A stretch of DNA of 64,000 bases, from NCBI GenBank assembly GCA_945897515.1, contig CAMDFO010000001.1, positions 1-64,000 of the forward strand. Direction: 5' to 3'. The notes beneath the pieces were generated by a model that saw nothing but the letters and a program-made list of their open reading frames with translations, was not told the origin of the DNA and ran no database searches. The stretch is from Rhodoplanes serenus (GTDB lineage Bacteria; Pseudomonadota; Alphaproteobacteria; Rhizobiales; Xanthobacteraceae). A program made the translations under genes and the position numbers. Positions 45,965 through 55,413 of the stretch are shown here, in pieces (position 1 is the stretch's first letter; each line of letters begins with the position of its first letter).

Positions 45965-46453
45965 TTACCTGTTGGCTTGCGGACGACTGGCGGGTTTCTT
46001 ATCGGATTTCTTCTGCGGTTTCTTGTCGCCCAGCACGGCTCCCGACGTCATCAACAGGCGTCCCGCCTCGCCCTCCAGGATCAGCTTGTTGCCGTCGGTG
46101 CGCCAGCGATGCAGCGAGCGCAGCGTGGTCAGGAACGCATCCTCGGTGGTCATGCGCGGCTTGGGGCAGGCTTTTTTGGTCGTCACCACGTCGCTGACGT
46201 CCATCTGCGTGTCGTCGCGGAAGATGAATACGGCGGTCCAGTTGTTGCAGCCGGCGGACCCCGCGCCCTTCGCCTGGTTGGCCGCACGGTCGCGCGTCAC
46301 GGTCAGCGTCAGGCCCGACTTCTGAACGTCGAACCCGCTGATCGAAATGGTCTTGAATGTCTGGTCCACCGGAAAGCCGCGTGGAACTTCCTGCGCCGCC
46401 GCGGGCGCAAGGATCATGACAACGAGCAAAGCGGCTGTGCCGATGCGCATCAT
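45965..46453 (-). CDS. META-domain (HslJ-like) secreted protein
   Basis: 162 residues with a signal peptide (about 1-20, AAA-Q), then a META/HslJ-like domain: AGCNNWTAVFIFRDDTQM and the following VTTKKACPKPRMTTEDAFLTTL helix, with two cysteines. The C-terminal tail is Lys-rich. HslJ-like proteins are envelope stress proteins of unknown mechanism. Its ATG overlaps the helicase stop (ATGA), so it is translated together with a DNA repair helicase. Confidence 0.78.
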   Translation of the reverse strand: MMRIGTAALLVVMILAPAAAQEVPRGFPVDQTFKTISISGFDVQKSGLTLTVTRDRAANQAKGAGSAGCNNWTAVFIFRDDTQMDVSDVVTTKKACPKPRMTTEDAFLTTLRSLHRWRTDGNKLILEGEAGRLLMTSGAVLGDKKPQKKSDKKPASRPQANR

Positions 46454-49002
46454 CCCATCGCCTCCTTGATCAATTCTTCGGCCGCCTCGGCCATCACGGC
46501 CTCCGAGGCTTCGCCATAGACCGTCTCGCGGCCAATCTCCAGCATCACCGGCACGGCCAGCGGGGAAACCCGGTCGAGCGACTTATGAATGATTCGCCCC
46601 CTGATACGCGAGAGCATTTCACCCAACCTGCGGATGTCCAACAATCCGGTGGCCGCATCCAGGCGCGCCGCCCGCAAAAGCACATGATCGGGCTGGTGTT
46701 TACGCAGCACGTCGTAGATGAGGTCGGTCGAGATCGTCACCTGCCGGCGCGATTTCTCGTTGCCCTGGAAGCGCCGCTCGATCAGGCCCGCGATGATGGC
46801 GCAGGTGCGGAAGGTGCGCTTCATCAGTGCGGATTCGGCGAGCCACGCCTCCAGGTCGTCGCCCAGCATGTCCTCGTCGAACAGCGCCGCCAGCGACAAC
46901 TCGCCGCGCCTGACGCGCAGCTCCACGTCGCCCAATCCCCACACCGCCAGCGCGTATTCGTTGGCCACGAACCCCAGAGGGCGAAGTCCCGCGCGTTCAA
47001 GCCGGCGCGTCAGCAGCATGCCGAGCGTCACATGGGCGAGCCGGCCCTCGAACGGATAGCAGACCAGATAGTAGCGGCCGCCGCGCGGGAAGGTCTCGAC
47101 CAGGAGATCGCTGCGGCCCGGCACCATCGAACGCCATTGCTGGATGCGCAGCCACTCGCGCACGGTCTCCGGCAGCGGCAGCCATTGCGCCGGTTCGGCC
47201 AGCAGCTTGCGCACCCGTTCGGCGAGATAGGTCGAGAGCGGGAACTTGCCGCCGTCGTAGGCCGGCACCTTCGGATCGGTCGCGGTGGTGCGCGAGACAT
47301 AGACCTCGTCCTCGACCAGAGTCTCGTATTTCAGGATCTCGCCGGCGAACACGAACGTATCCCCCGGCACCATGGTCTCGATGAAATACTCCTCGACCTC
47401 GCCAAGGATGCGGCCGCCGCGCGCGATAGGACCCGTGCGGCCCGCGCCGCCGACGCGAGACCGGACCAGCCGCACCTTCAGCATGTCGGCCTCGACGATG
47501 GTGCCGACGTTCATGCGGTAGCGTTGCGCCACCATTGGATGGCTGACGCGCCAGCGGCCGCCCTTGTTCTGCCGGATTTTGGCGAAGCGCTCGTAGGCCT
47601 TGAGCGCGTAGCCGCCGGTGGCAACGAAATCCACGGCGGCATCGAAGTCGGCGCGCGTCAGTCCGGCATAGGGCGCGGCGGTTTTCACCTCACTGAACAA
47701 CTCGTCGGCGAGGAACGGCTCGCCGCAGGCGGTGCCGAGAATGTGCTGCGCGAGCACGTCGAGCGCGCCGGTGCGCAACGGCGGCGTGTCCTGGGCGTGA
47801 TCGGCGACCGCGCCGATGGCGGCGCGGCATTCCAGCACCTCGAAACGGTTGGCCGGGATGAGAATGCCGCGCGACGGTTCCTCCAGCCGGTGGTTGGCGC
47901 GGCCGATGCGCTGCAACAGCCGCGACGAACCTTTCGGCGCGCCGACATTGATGACGAGATCGATGTCGCCCCAATCGATGCCGAGATCGAGCGACGACGT
48001 GCACACCACCGCGCGCAGCTTGCCGGCCGCCATCGCGTCCTCGACCTTGCGGCGCTGCGCCACGTCGAGCGAGCCATGATGCAACGCGATCGCCAGCGCG
48101 TCGTCGTTCATGTGCCAGAGCGCGTGAAAGATCATCTCCGCCTGGCTGCGGGTGTTGACGAACACCAGCGTCATCTTGTGCTGCTTGATCAACTCGTAGA
48201 TTTGCGGAAACGCATGGCGCGCGGAGTGCCCGGCCCAGGGCAGGTCGCCACCCGGCTCCAGCATGGTGACGTTGGGCTCCGCGCCGTCGGCGGCGACCAG
48301 GAGGTCGGCGTAGCGCGCGCCATCTTCAGCTTGCGGCACCAGATAGCGGCACAGATCGTCCGGATCAGCGACGGTCGCGGACAGACCGATGGTTTGCAGC
48401 CCCGGCGCGATCCGGAACAGGCGCGCAAGATCGAGTGACAGGAGATCGCCGCGCTTGCTGGTGACCAGCGCGTGCAATTCGTCGAGCACGACGCGCTTGA
48501 GCGTGCCGAATAGATAGGGCGCGTCGGCGGTCGCCAGCAGCAGCGCGAGCTGTTCGGGCGTGGTGAGTAGAATATCGGGCGGATCGCGGCGCTGGCGCTG
48601 GCGCTTCGAAGTCGGGGTGTCGCCGGTGCGGGTCTCGATCCGGATCGACAGGCCCATCTCCGAGACCGGAGTTTCCAGGTTGCGCGCGATGTCGACCGCA
48701 AGCGCTTTCAGCGGAGAGATGTAGAGGGTGTGCAGACCTTCGGAACGGCGCACCTCTTTGCCGGTGGACAGCAAACGCCTCGGTTTCGCGCCGCGTTCGA
48801 ATAGCTCCACCAGGCTGGGCAAAAACCCCGCCAGCGTCTTGCCGCCGCCGGTCGGAGCGATCAGCAGCGCCGAACGGCCAGCCTGGGCACGGGCGAGCAA
48901 CTCAAGCTGATGCGCGCGCGGCGTCCACCCCCGCTGCGCAAACCAGCGCGCAAAGGTCTCGGGCAGGATCGGGGTCGGCTCGGTGCGTTCGACGGCGGTC
49001 AC
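46450..49002 (-). CDS. Ligase-associated DNA damage response DEXH-box helicase (Lhr-like)
   Basis: 850 residues from GTG 49002. Walker A is LLIAPTGGGKTLAGF (K55), the Walker B box is DELH in VVLDELHALV, and motif VI is RIGRANHRLEEPS. The Lhr-core domains follow, ending with the winged HTH region. It is a 3'-5' helicase of the group found beside the MBL exonuclease and ATP-dependent ligase. Downstream of it are the coupled META and pdeM genes. Confidence 0.94.
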   Translation of the reverse strand: MTAVERTEPTPILPETFARWFAQRGWTPRAHQLELLARAQAGRSALLIAPTGGGKTLAGFLPSLVELFERGAKPRRLLSTGKEVRRSEGLHTLYISPLKALAVDIARNLETPVSEMGLSIRIETRTGDTPTSKRQRQRRDPPDILLTTPEQLALLLATADAPYLFGTLKRVVLDELHALVTSKRGDLLSLDLARLFRIAPGLQTIGLSATVADPDDLCRYLVPQAEDGARYADLLVAADGAEPNVTMLEPGGDLPWAGHSARHAFPQIYELIKQHKMTLVFVNTRSQAEMIFHALWHMNDDALAIALHHGSLDVAQRRKVEDAMAAGKLRAVVCTSSLDLGIDWGDIDLVINVGAPKGSSRLLQRIGRANHRLEEPSRGILIPANRFEVLECRAAIGAVADHAQDTPPLRTGALDVLAQHILGTACGEPFLADELFSEVKTAAPYAGLTRADFDAAVDFVATGGYALKAYERFAKIRQNKGGRWRVSHPMVAQRYRMNVGTIVEADMLKVRLVRSRVGGAGRTGPIARGGRILGEVEEYFIETMVPGDTFVFAGEILKYETLVEDEVYVSRTTATDPKVPAYDGGKFPLSTYLAERVRKLLAEPAQWLPLPETVREWLRIQQWRSMVPGRSDLLVETFPRGGRYYLVCYPFEGRLAHVTLGMLLTRRLERAGLRPLGFVANEYALAVWGLGDVELRVRRGELSLAALFDEDMLGDDLEAWLAESALMKRTFRTCAIIAGLIERRFQGNEKSRRQVTISTDLIYDVLRKHQPDHVLLRAARLDAATGLLDIRRLGEMLSRIRGRIIHKSLDRVSPLAVPVMLEIGRETVYGEASEAVMAEAAEELIKEAMG

Positions 49003-49050
49003 GCCGACACAGGTATGCCTCGAACGTGACGCGGTCGAGGCCGCCCTGCC

Positions 49051-50067
49051 CTAATTCTTCAGCGCTCGCGCGATGAAGGTGGAGTTGTAGGTCTTGGACA
49101 GGTCGATGGTTGCGCCCGCCACCGACGGATCGAACACCTTCAGCACCGCGTGGGCTGTCTCCACCGCGCCGGGCTCGAAGTGGCCGTCGGGCGAATACAT
49201 CGGCTTGCTGGCATTCAACGCGCGAATATAAACCGGCCGATTTCCAAGCGCGTATTCCTCCGGCATCAGTTTCGCAATGTCCTCCGCCGAGGCGCTTGCG
49301 AGCCATTTCAGCGCGCGTGAGAACGCCGTGACCACCGCCTGCACCGTACGGGGATTTTTCTCGATGAACGCCGGCGTGACATAGACCACGCCGCCGGGGT
49401 ACGGACCGCCATAGACCGCTTTCGTGCCTTCGAGCGTGCGCGTGTCGGCGACGATCTTGATGAGATTGTCGGCCTGCATCAGGCTGACCATCGGATCGGA
49501 GCTGACGATGGCGTCGATCTCGCCGCGCTTGGCGGCCGCGACCGCAGTCGAGGTCACGCCGGTGCCGATCCAGGACGCGTCGTCGGTCTTGAACCCCGCG
49601 CGCACCAGCATATAGGCGGCCATGAAATGCGTGCTGGAACCGGGCGATGTCACGCCGACCTTCAGCCCCTTGAGATCGGCTCCGGTTTTGACCGTGATCG
49701 GCTTCGCCGCGATGGTGCTGAGCACGAACCCTGGATAACGGCCGTACTGCACGACCGCCACCACCGGCTGGTTCTTGGCCTGCATCTGGATGGTGTGGTC
49801 GAAAGTGCCGACGCCGAGCTCCGCGCTACCCCCGACGATGGACTGCAATGCGCGCGCGCCGCTCTGCACGTCGGCAATCTCCACGTCGAGGCCGGCGTCC
49901 TTGAAGTAGCCGAGCCGCTCGGTCACCGACAGCGGCAGATAGAACACCGCCGACTTGCCGCCGACCGCGAGCCGCAGCTTCGGCATTTCGGGCTTCGAGT
50001 CCTGCGCCGCTGCAGGACCTGCGAATGCAAGCGTTGCCGCGATCGCAAAAACCGAGACGGTTTTCAT
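49051..50067 (-). CDS. ABC transporter substrate-binding protein (NMT1/SsuA type)
   Basis: 338 residues with signal peptide (about 1-22, AAA-Q) and the two-lobed NMT1/THI5-like fold: LRLAVGGKSAVFYLPLSVTE near residue 30 and LKVGVTSPGSSTHFMAAYML. The ATG has a strong AGGGAGGA site. Family members bind aliphatic sulfonates, nitrate or pyrimidine precursors. No permease or ATPase gene is nearby, so it is an orphan binding protein here. Confidence 0.88.
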   Translation of the reverse strand: MKTVSVFAIAATLAFAGPAAAQDSKPEMPKLRLAVGGKSAVFYLPLSVTERLGYFKDAGLDVEIADVQSGARALQSIVGGSAELGVGTFDHTIQMQAKNQPVVAVVQYGRYPGFVLSTIAAKPITVKTGADLKGLKVGVTSPGSSTHFMAAYMLVRAGFKTDDASWIGTGVTSTAVAAAKRGEIDAIVSSDPMVSLMQADNLIKIVADTRTLEGTKAVYGGPYPGGVVYVTPAFIEKNPRTVQAVVTAFSRALKWLASASAEDIAKLMPEEYALGNRPVYIRALNASKPMYSPDGHFEPGAVETAHAVLKVFDPSVAGATIDLSKTYNSTFIARALKN

Positions 50068-50162
50068 TGTGTCCTCCCTGGTTGCCCCAAGCCTAGCGCA
50101 GCAGCGCGAAGCGGCGCCAGCGGACTGAACGGCGCAGGCGACTTCCGAACATGCGTGTATCG

Positions 50163-51080
50163 CTAGCGACCGGCAACCACCGCAAGCCCCGCAACCGGCT
50201 GGCCTTTTTCTTGGCGCGTTTCGGCAGAAGAAAGATGAAGCAGTTTCAGTCCTGCGTCCTTGACGGCTGCGCGCACATGATCGGCGCTGTGCGCGTAACG
50301 CAAGGTCGGCCGGAGCTGCACGCCTTGGCCGTCATGCGTCTCGACCGTAAAGACGAACAGCCCGGAGGGCGCCAGGACCCGTGCTGTCGCCGCCGCGATC
50401 GGCGCGATGTCGCTGCAATAGACGAACACGTCGGCCGCCAGCACCAAGTGATACTGTGCGTCCGGGTCGCTATCGAGAAATTCCAGCAGGTCCGCGGCAG
50501 CGAGCTTGTCGTAAAGGCCTTTGGCGCGCGCCTGCTCGATCATGCCGGGCGACAGATCGACGCCAACCAACCAATCGCAACAGGGACGGAACGCAGCGCC
50601 GCTCAGTCCGGTGCCGCAGCCGAGGTCCAGCACCGAACCCAGCCGCAGCGGATGGGCCGCGATGGTCCGTACCGCGGAAAGCAAAATCTCCGGCGCGCAA
50701 TATTCCAGCCGCCCGACCAGCGCCTCGTCGAAATCCGGAGCGTGCTGGTCGAACAGCCGGCGCACATAGGTGGCGGTCATTGCGGGCGTGGCCTCCCCCG
50801 CTCCGAGTCGCGCCAGATGAAGCCGCGCGCCGTGATAATCCTCGGGATCGGCGTCGCGCGCCCTGGCGAATGCCGCGACGGCGGCGTCGCGTTCGCCAAG
50901 CTGCTCATGGATGCTGGCGAGCGCGAACCAGGCGGTGGCGAAGCCGGGCGCGGTTTCCACCACCTGGCGGAGAATATCCGCGGCGGCGGGGAAATCGCCG
51001 CGCTTGGCAAAATCCAGCGCCCATTGATAGCGGCGGTCCGCGACCAGGTCGCCGGAGGAGACGAAAAGCGGCGTCGACAT
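50163..51080 (-). CDS. TPR-containing class I SAM-dependent methyltransferase
   Basis: 305 residues. Residues about 17-85 form two TPR-like helix pairs (ALDFAKRGDFPAAADILRQV, WFALASIHEQLGERDAAVAA), followed by a methyltransferase core with motif I VLDLGCGTG (150-158) and the VGVDLSPGMIEQARAKG loop. The acceptor is unknown. It is divergent from the repair exonuclease with 51 bases between starts, a neighbourhood I believe is conserved in this group. Confidence 0.86.
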   Translation of the reverse strand: MSTPLFVSSGDLVADRRYQWALDFAKRGDFPAAADILRQVVETAPGFATAWFALASIHEQLGERDAAVAAFARARDADPEDYHGARLHLARLGAGEATPAMTATYVRRLFDQHAPDFDEALVGRLEYCAPEILLSAVRTIAAHPLRLGSVLDLGCGTGLSGAAFRPCCDWLVGVDLSPGMIEQARAKGLYDKLAAADLLEFLDSDPDAQYHLVLAADVFVYCSDIAPIAAATARVLAPSGLFVFTVETHDGQGVQLRPTLRYAHSADHVRAAVKDAGLKLLHLSSAETRQEKGQPVAGLAVVAGR

Positions 51081-51131
51081 GGCCCAGCTATCGTCTCTCC
51101 CACGGCCGAATTCAATTCCTATCTAACCGCC

Positions 51132-52190
51132 ATGCATCCTGAAGACATCCTGGTTCCGACGCCGTCGGGCGTGTGCTGCAAGCCCGGCGGATTTTTCATC
51201 GACCCGACCCGCCCGGTCGACAAGGCCGTGATCACGCACGGCCACTCCGACCATGCCCGCGCCGGCCACGGCGCCGTGCTGGCCACGCGAGAGACGCTCG
51301 ACATGATGCGGCTGCGGTATGGCGAGAATTTCGCCGGCACGACGCAGGCCGTGGCCTACGGCGAGACGCTCAATCTCGGCGGAACGACGGTGACGTTTCA
51401 TCCGGCGGGCCACGTCCTGGGTTCGGCGCAGGTCGCGGTGTCCTGCAAGGACATGACCATCGTGGCGTCCGGCGACTACAAGGACGCCGACGATCCGACC
51501 TGTGCGCCGTTCGAACTTGTTCCCTGCGACGTGTTCATCACCGAAGCGACATTCGGCCTGCCGGTGTTCCGCCACGGCGACGCGGCGGACGAGGTCGCAA
51601 AGCTCCTGCATTCCGTGGAGGTGTTTCCCGAGCGCGCGCATCTGGTCGGCGCGTACTCGCTCGGCAAGGCGCAGCGCGTCATCAAGCTGATCCGGCAGGC
51701 CGGATACGACAAGCCGGTCTACATGCATGGCGCGATGGAAAAGATCACGCGCTACTACGAGAGCCGCGGCATCGATCTCGGACAGCTGGAACTGGTGCGC
51801 GGCGCGAAGAAGGCGGACATGGCCGGCACGATTACGCTGTGCCCTCCGTCGGCGCTGCAGGATTTGTGGGCGCGCCGCTTCCCCGATCCGGTCACGGCTT
51901 TTGCGTCGGGATGGATGCGGGTGCGTGCGCGAGCGCGGCAAGGTGGCGTCGTGCTGCCGCTGGTGATTTCCGATCACGCCGATTGGAACGGGTTGACGGC
52001 CACGATTGCCGCCACCGGCGCCTCCGAAATCTGGGTGACGCATGGCCAGGAGGACGCACTGGTGCACTGGGCCAAAGCGCGCGGCCTGAAGGCGCGGCCG
52101 CTCGCCATCGTCGGCTACGGCGACGAGGACGAGAGCGACGGCACGAGCGACGGCGTGGATATTCCCGGCGGCACGGGCGAGCCGTCATGA
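51132..52190 (+). CDS. Ligase-associated DNA damage response exonuclease (MBL/beta-CASP-like)
   Basis: 352 residues from ATG 51132. The metal motif is THGHSDHARAGH (H36, H38, D40, H41), with later landmarks FHPAGHVLGSAQV and VASGDYKDADDPT and the C-terminal ISDHADWNGL. It is a SNM1-like nuclease of the four-gene ligase-associated repair set. The stop overlaps the ligase start (ATGA), so both are made together. Confidence 0.94.
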   Translation: MHPEDILVPTPSGVCCKPGGFFIDPTRPVDKAVITHGHSDHARAGHGAVLATRETLDMMRLRYGENFAGTTQAVAYGETLNLGGTTVTFHPAGHVLGSAQVAVSCKDMTIVASGDYKDADDPTCAPFELVPCDVFITEATFGLPVFRHGDAADEVAKLLHSVEVFPERAHLVGAYSLGKAQRVIKLIRQAGYDKPVYMHGAMEKITRYYESRGIDLGQLELVRGAKKADMAGTITLCPPSALQDLWARRFPDPVTAFASGWMRVRARARQGGVVLPLVISDHADWNGLTATIAATGASEIWVTHGQEDALVHWAKARGLKARPLAIVGYGDEDESDGTSDGVDIPGGTGEPS

Positions 52191-53887
52191 ACGGATTCGC
52201 CGAGCTGCTGGACCGCCTGGCCTATGAGCCGAGCCGCAACAACAAACTGCGGCTGATGACGGACCATTTCCATTCGACGCCGGACCCGGAGCGCGGCTTT
52301 GCGCTCGCGGCGTTGACCGGCGCACTCAGCTTCCAGCACGCCAAGCCGGGCATGATCCGGACCTTGATCGCCGAACGCACCGATCCGGTGCTGTTTGAAT
52401 TGAGCTACGACTACGTCGGCGACCTCTCCGAAACCGTCGCGCTGATGTGGCCGGCCGATCCGCATCATCGGCCGAACGCGACGCCATCGCTGTCGGATGT
52501 GATCGAGACGCTGTCCACGCTCGGCAAGGCGCAGTTGCCGGCGCAGCTTGCGCGCTGGCTCGATGCGCTCGACGAGACCGGGCGCTGGGCGCTGCTCAAG
52601 CTTCTCACCGGCGGCCTGCGCATCGGCGTATCGGCGCGGCTCGCCAAGACCGCAGCGGCCGCGCTGGGCGACAAGGACCCGAACGAGATCGAAATCCTCT
52701 GGCCCGGCCTCGCGCCGCCTTACACCGAGCTGTTCGCCTGGCTCGAAAGCCGGGCCGACAAACCGGTGTCGCGCGATCCGGTGCCATTCCGGCCGGCGAT
52801 GCTGGCGCATGCCATCGAGGATACCGATTTCGCCGCGCTCGATCCCGCAGCCTTCATGGCCGAGTGGAAATGGGACGGCACCCGCGTCCAGGCGGTGGCC
52901 GGCGTGGACGAGGACGGCCAGCCCGCCGCTCGGCTCTACTCGCGCACCGGCGAGGACATTTCCAAAAGCTTTCCCGATCTGCTGGAGGCGCTGCGGCTGC
53001 CCGGCGCGATCGATGGCGAATTGCTGATCGTGCGCGAGCGCCGGGTGCAGACGTTCAACGTGCTGCAGCAGCGGCTGAATCGCAAAGCCGTAACGGGGAA
53101 GCTGCTGCAGGAGTTTCCCGCGCATATCCGCGCCTACGACCTGCTGATGGATGGCGCGGAGGATTTGCGCGACCGGCCGTTCGCCGAGCGACGCGAGCGA
53201 CTCGAAGCATTCATCGCCCGCCTAGGCGATCCGCGCATCGATATCTCGCCGCTGGTGCCGTTCGAAAGCTGGGAGGAGCTCGCCGCCGCGCGCGCCGATC
53301 CCGCGTCGGCCGGGGCGGGCGCCGATGCCGAGGCGGTCGAAGGCATCATGCTCAAGCGGCGCGACGCGACTTACGTGCCCGGCCGCCCGAAAGGCTCGTG
53401 GTGGAAATGGAAGCGCGACCCGCTGATCGTCGACGCGGTGCTGATGTACGCGCAGCGCGGCCACGGCAAGCGCTCGTCGTATTATTCCGACTACACATTT
53501 GGCGTCTGGACCAAAGGCGAGAGCGGCGACGAGCTGGTGCCGGTCGGCAAGGCCTATTTCGGGTTTACCGACGAGGAGCTGCACAAGATCGACCGCTTCG
53601 TTCGCAACCACACCATCGAGCGCTTCGGCCCGGTGCGCGAGGTGACGCACGACCCGGACGAAGGCCTGGTGTTCGAGGTCGCGTTCGAAGGGCTGCAGCG
53701 CTCGACCCGCCACAAGTCCGGGCTCGCAATGCGGTTTCCCCGCATCAGCCGGCTGCGCTGGGACAAGCCGCCGCGGGAAGCGGATCGGTTGGAAACCCTG
53801 GAGCGGATGCTGGAGAGCGGTGCGAGCCGCAACGGCGGTTCACCCTCGCTTGCCAGGGAAGATGGAACCGCCGCCGTGGTAGAGTGA
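52187..53887 (+). CDS. ATP-dependent DNA ligase (ligase-associated/cisplatin damage response type)
   Basis: 566 residues. The N-terminal DNA-binding domain (about 1-190) precedes the nucleotidyltransferase core with nucleophile K228 in EWKWDGTR, motif III-like AIDGELLIV, motif IV EGIMLKRRDATY and motif V SWWKWKR, then an OB fold. It matches the LigB/LigC-like ligase that defines the damage-response cluster; relatives protect against cross-linking agents. It is coupled to the exonuclease gene. Confidence 0.94.
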   Translation: MNGFAELLDRLAYEPSRNNKLRLMTDHFHSTPDPERGFALAALTGALSFQHAKPGMIRTLIAERTDPVLFELSYDYVGDLSETVALMWPADPHHRPNATPSLSDVIETLSTLGKAQLPAQLARWLDALDETGRWALLKLLTGGLRIGVSARLAKTAAAALGDKDPNEIEILWPGLAPPYTELFAWLESRADKPVSRDPVPFRPAMLAHAIEDTDFAALDPAAFMAEWKWDGTRVQAVAGVDEDGQPAARLYSRTGEDISKSFPDLLEALRLPGAIDGELLIVRERRVQTFNVLQQRLNRKAVTGKLLQEFPAHIRAYDLLMDGAEDLRDRPFAERRERLEAFIARLGDPRIDISPLVPFESWEELAAARADPASAGAGADAEAVEGIMLKRRDATYVPGRPKGSWWKWKRDPLIVDAVLMYAQRGHGKRSSYYSDYTFGVWTKGESGDELVPVGKAYFGFTDEELHKIDRFVRNHTIERFGPVREVTHDPDEGLVFEVAFEGLQRSTRHKSGLAMRFPRISRLRWDKPPREADRLETLERMLESGASRNGGSPSLAREDGTAAVVE

Positions 53888-53906
53888 TCGCGGTTTGGAG
53901 ATTCGC

Positions 53907-54182
53907 ATGGCCAATAACAACGTCAGTCGTTTTTTCGGCGGACCGCCGCTGGCGGTGCTCGGCAAGCTGATCCTGCTGTCGATCCTGATCGGCGTCGTGC
54001 TCTCCGCGCTCGGCCTCGATCCCTGGAACATCGTCGCCAGCCTGCGGCGGCTGGTCGAGACGATCTGGGACATGGGCTTCGATGGCGTGCGCTGGCTGTG
54101 GGGCTACTTCCTGCTCGGCGCCGTGATTGTGATCCCGATCTGGCTGATCCTGCGGCTGGTGCGCGCGCCGCGGGGCCGTTAG
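53907..54182 (+). CDS. Small membrane protein (DUF6460-like)
   Basis: 91 residues from ATG 53907 with a TTGGAG site six bases upstream; a TTG at 53895 would add four residues. Two membrane helices (about 14-32 and 58-80). The NNNVSRFFGGPPLAVLGKLI start is one I associate with DUF6460. Its stop abuts the opposing pyrD stop. Function unknown. Confidence 0.75.
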   Translation: MANNNVSRFFGGPPLAVLGKLILLSILIGVVLSALGLDPWNIVASLRRLVETIWDMGFDGVRWLWGYFLLGAVIVIPIWLILRLVRAPRGR

Positions 54183-55280
54183 CTAAGACGCCGGCCAATC
54201 CTCGGCCGTGATCGCCGCAGCATCAGCGCCCACCAGATCGGACAGCTTCTCCGCCTCGCCGCGATCGAGCGCGTTTCGCAGCTCGGCCTTGATCTCGGCG
54301 ACCAGCCCGAGGCCGTGGAACACCAAAGCGCTGTAGAGCTGCACCAGGTCCGCGCCGGCCCGGATCTTGGCGAGCGCAGCCTTGCCAGAATCGATGCCGC
54401 CTGCGCCGATTAGCGGAAACGCACCTTCGACACGAACGTAGGTCTCGGCCAGCATCCGGGTCGACAGCGCGAACAGCGGCCGGCCGGACAGCCCACCCGC
54501 CTCTTTTGCCGTGGCCCGATCGCGCAGCCAGGACGGCCGGCCGATCGTGGTGTTGCCGATGATCATGCCGTCGATATCGCGCGCTCGCGCAATGCCGACC
54601 ACGTCGTCGAGACCGTCGAGCGAAAGATCGGGCGCGATCTTCAACAGCACCGGCGTCGGTCCGGCGCGCGGCGCCACACGGTCGCGAGTCTCGACCACGC
54701 GCGCGAGCAGGTCGTCGAGCGCGGCGGCATGCTGCAGGTCGCGCAGACCGGGCGTGTTCGGCGACGAGATGTTGACGGCGACGTAGCTCGCGACCGGTGC
54801 AAGCGCTTCCATCAGGCGGACGTAGTCAGCGGTGCGATCGGCCGATTCCTTGTTGGCGCCGATGTTCACTCCGACGATCCCGCCCTCCCCGGCGCGGGCC
54901 GCCAGCCGTGCCAGGACCGCGTCTCCGCCATGGCTGTTGAAGCCGAAGCGATTGATCACCGCCTGATCGGATTGGAGCCGGAACAGCCGCGGCCGCGGGT
55001 TGCCCGGTTGCGGCAGCGGGGTCACCGTACCGATCTCGACGAAGCCGAAACCGAGCCGGAGCAGCGGGTCCGGGACCTCGGCATGCTTGTCGAAGCCCGC
55101 CGCGATCCCGACCGGATTGGAAAAATTCAGTCCGAAGGCTCGCACCCCCAGCCGCGAATCAGGGGGGGCCGGACGGGTCTGGGGGACGATTTTCAGGGCT
55201 TTCAGGGCCAAACTGTGAGCGTTTTCCGCATCGATCGCCCGCAACAAGTGCCGGGCCAGACGGTCGAAAAAGCCAATCAC
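54183..55280 (-). CDS. pyrD: Quinone-dependent dihydroorotate dehydrogenase
   Basis: 365 residues from GTG 55280; this start gives the usual [21 protein letters not shown] beginning (membrane-associating N-terminal helices of class 2 enzymes). The FMN/active-site stretch [14 protein letters not shown] carries the catalytic serine, and [11 protein letters not shown] and IGAGGIDSG flank the FMN phosphate site. It makes orotate for pyrimidine synthesis and passes electrons to the quinone pool. Confidence 0.95.
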   Translation of the reverse strand: MIGFFDRLARHLLRAIDAENAHSLALKALKIVPQTRPAPPDSRLGVRAFGLNFSNPVGIAAGFDKHAEVPDPLLRLGFGFVEIGTVTPLPQPGNPRPRLFRLQSDQAVINRFGFNSHGGDAVLARLAARAGEGGIVGVNIGANKESADRTADYVRLMEALAPVASYVAVNISSPNTPGLRDLQHAAALDDLLARVVETRDRVAPRAGPTPVLLKIAPDLSLDGLDDVVGIARARDIDGMIIGNTTIGRPSWLRDRATAKEAGGLSGRPLFALSTRMLAETYVRVEGAFPLIGAGGIDSGKAALAKIRAGADLVQLYSALVFHGLGLVAEIKAELRNALDRGEAEKLSDLVGADAAAITAEDWPAS

Positions 55281-55413
55281 AGCGCACCCCAGGTGATGAG
55301 TGGACCCTATCGGCCACATTTGCGTTCTTCAAGGTAGGACTGGACACGCCTCCGCCAAGGCTATAATTCCTATCCTGCATAAATAGTCACAGGGGCGGAA
55401 GGCTGAGATAGGG

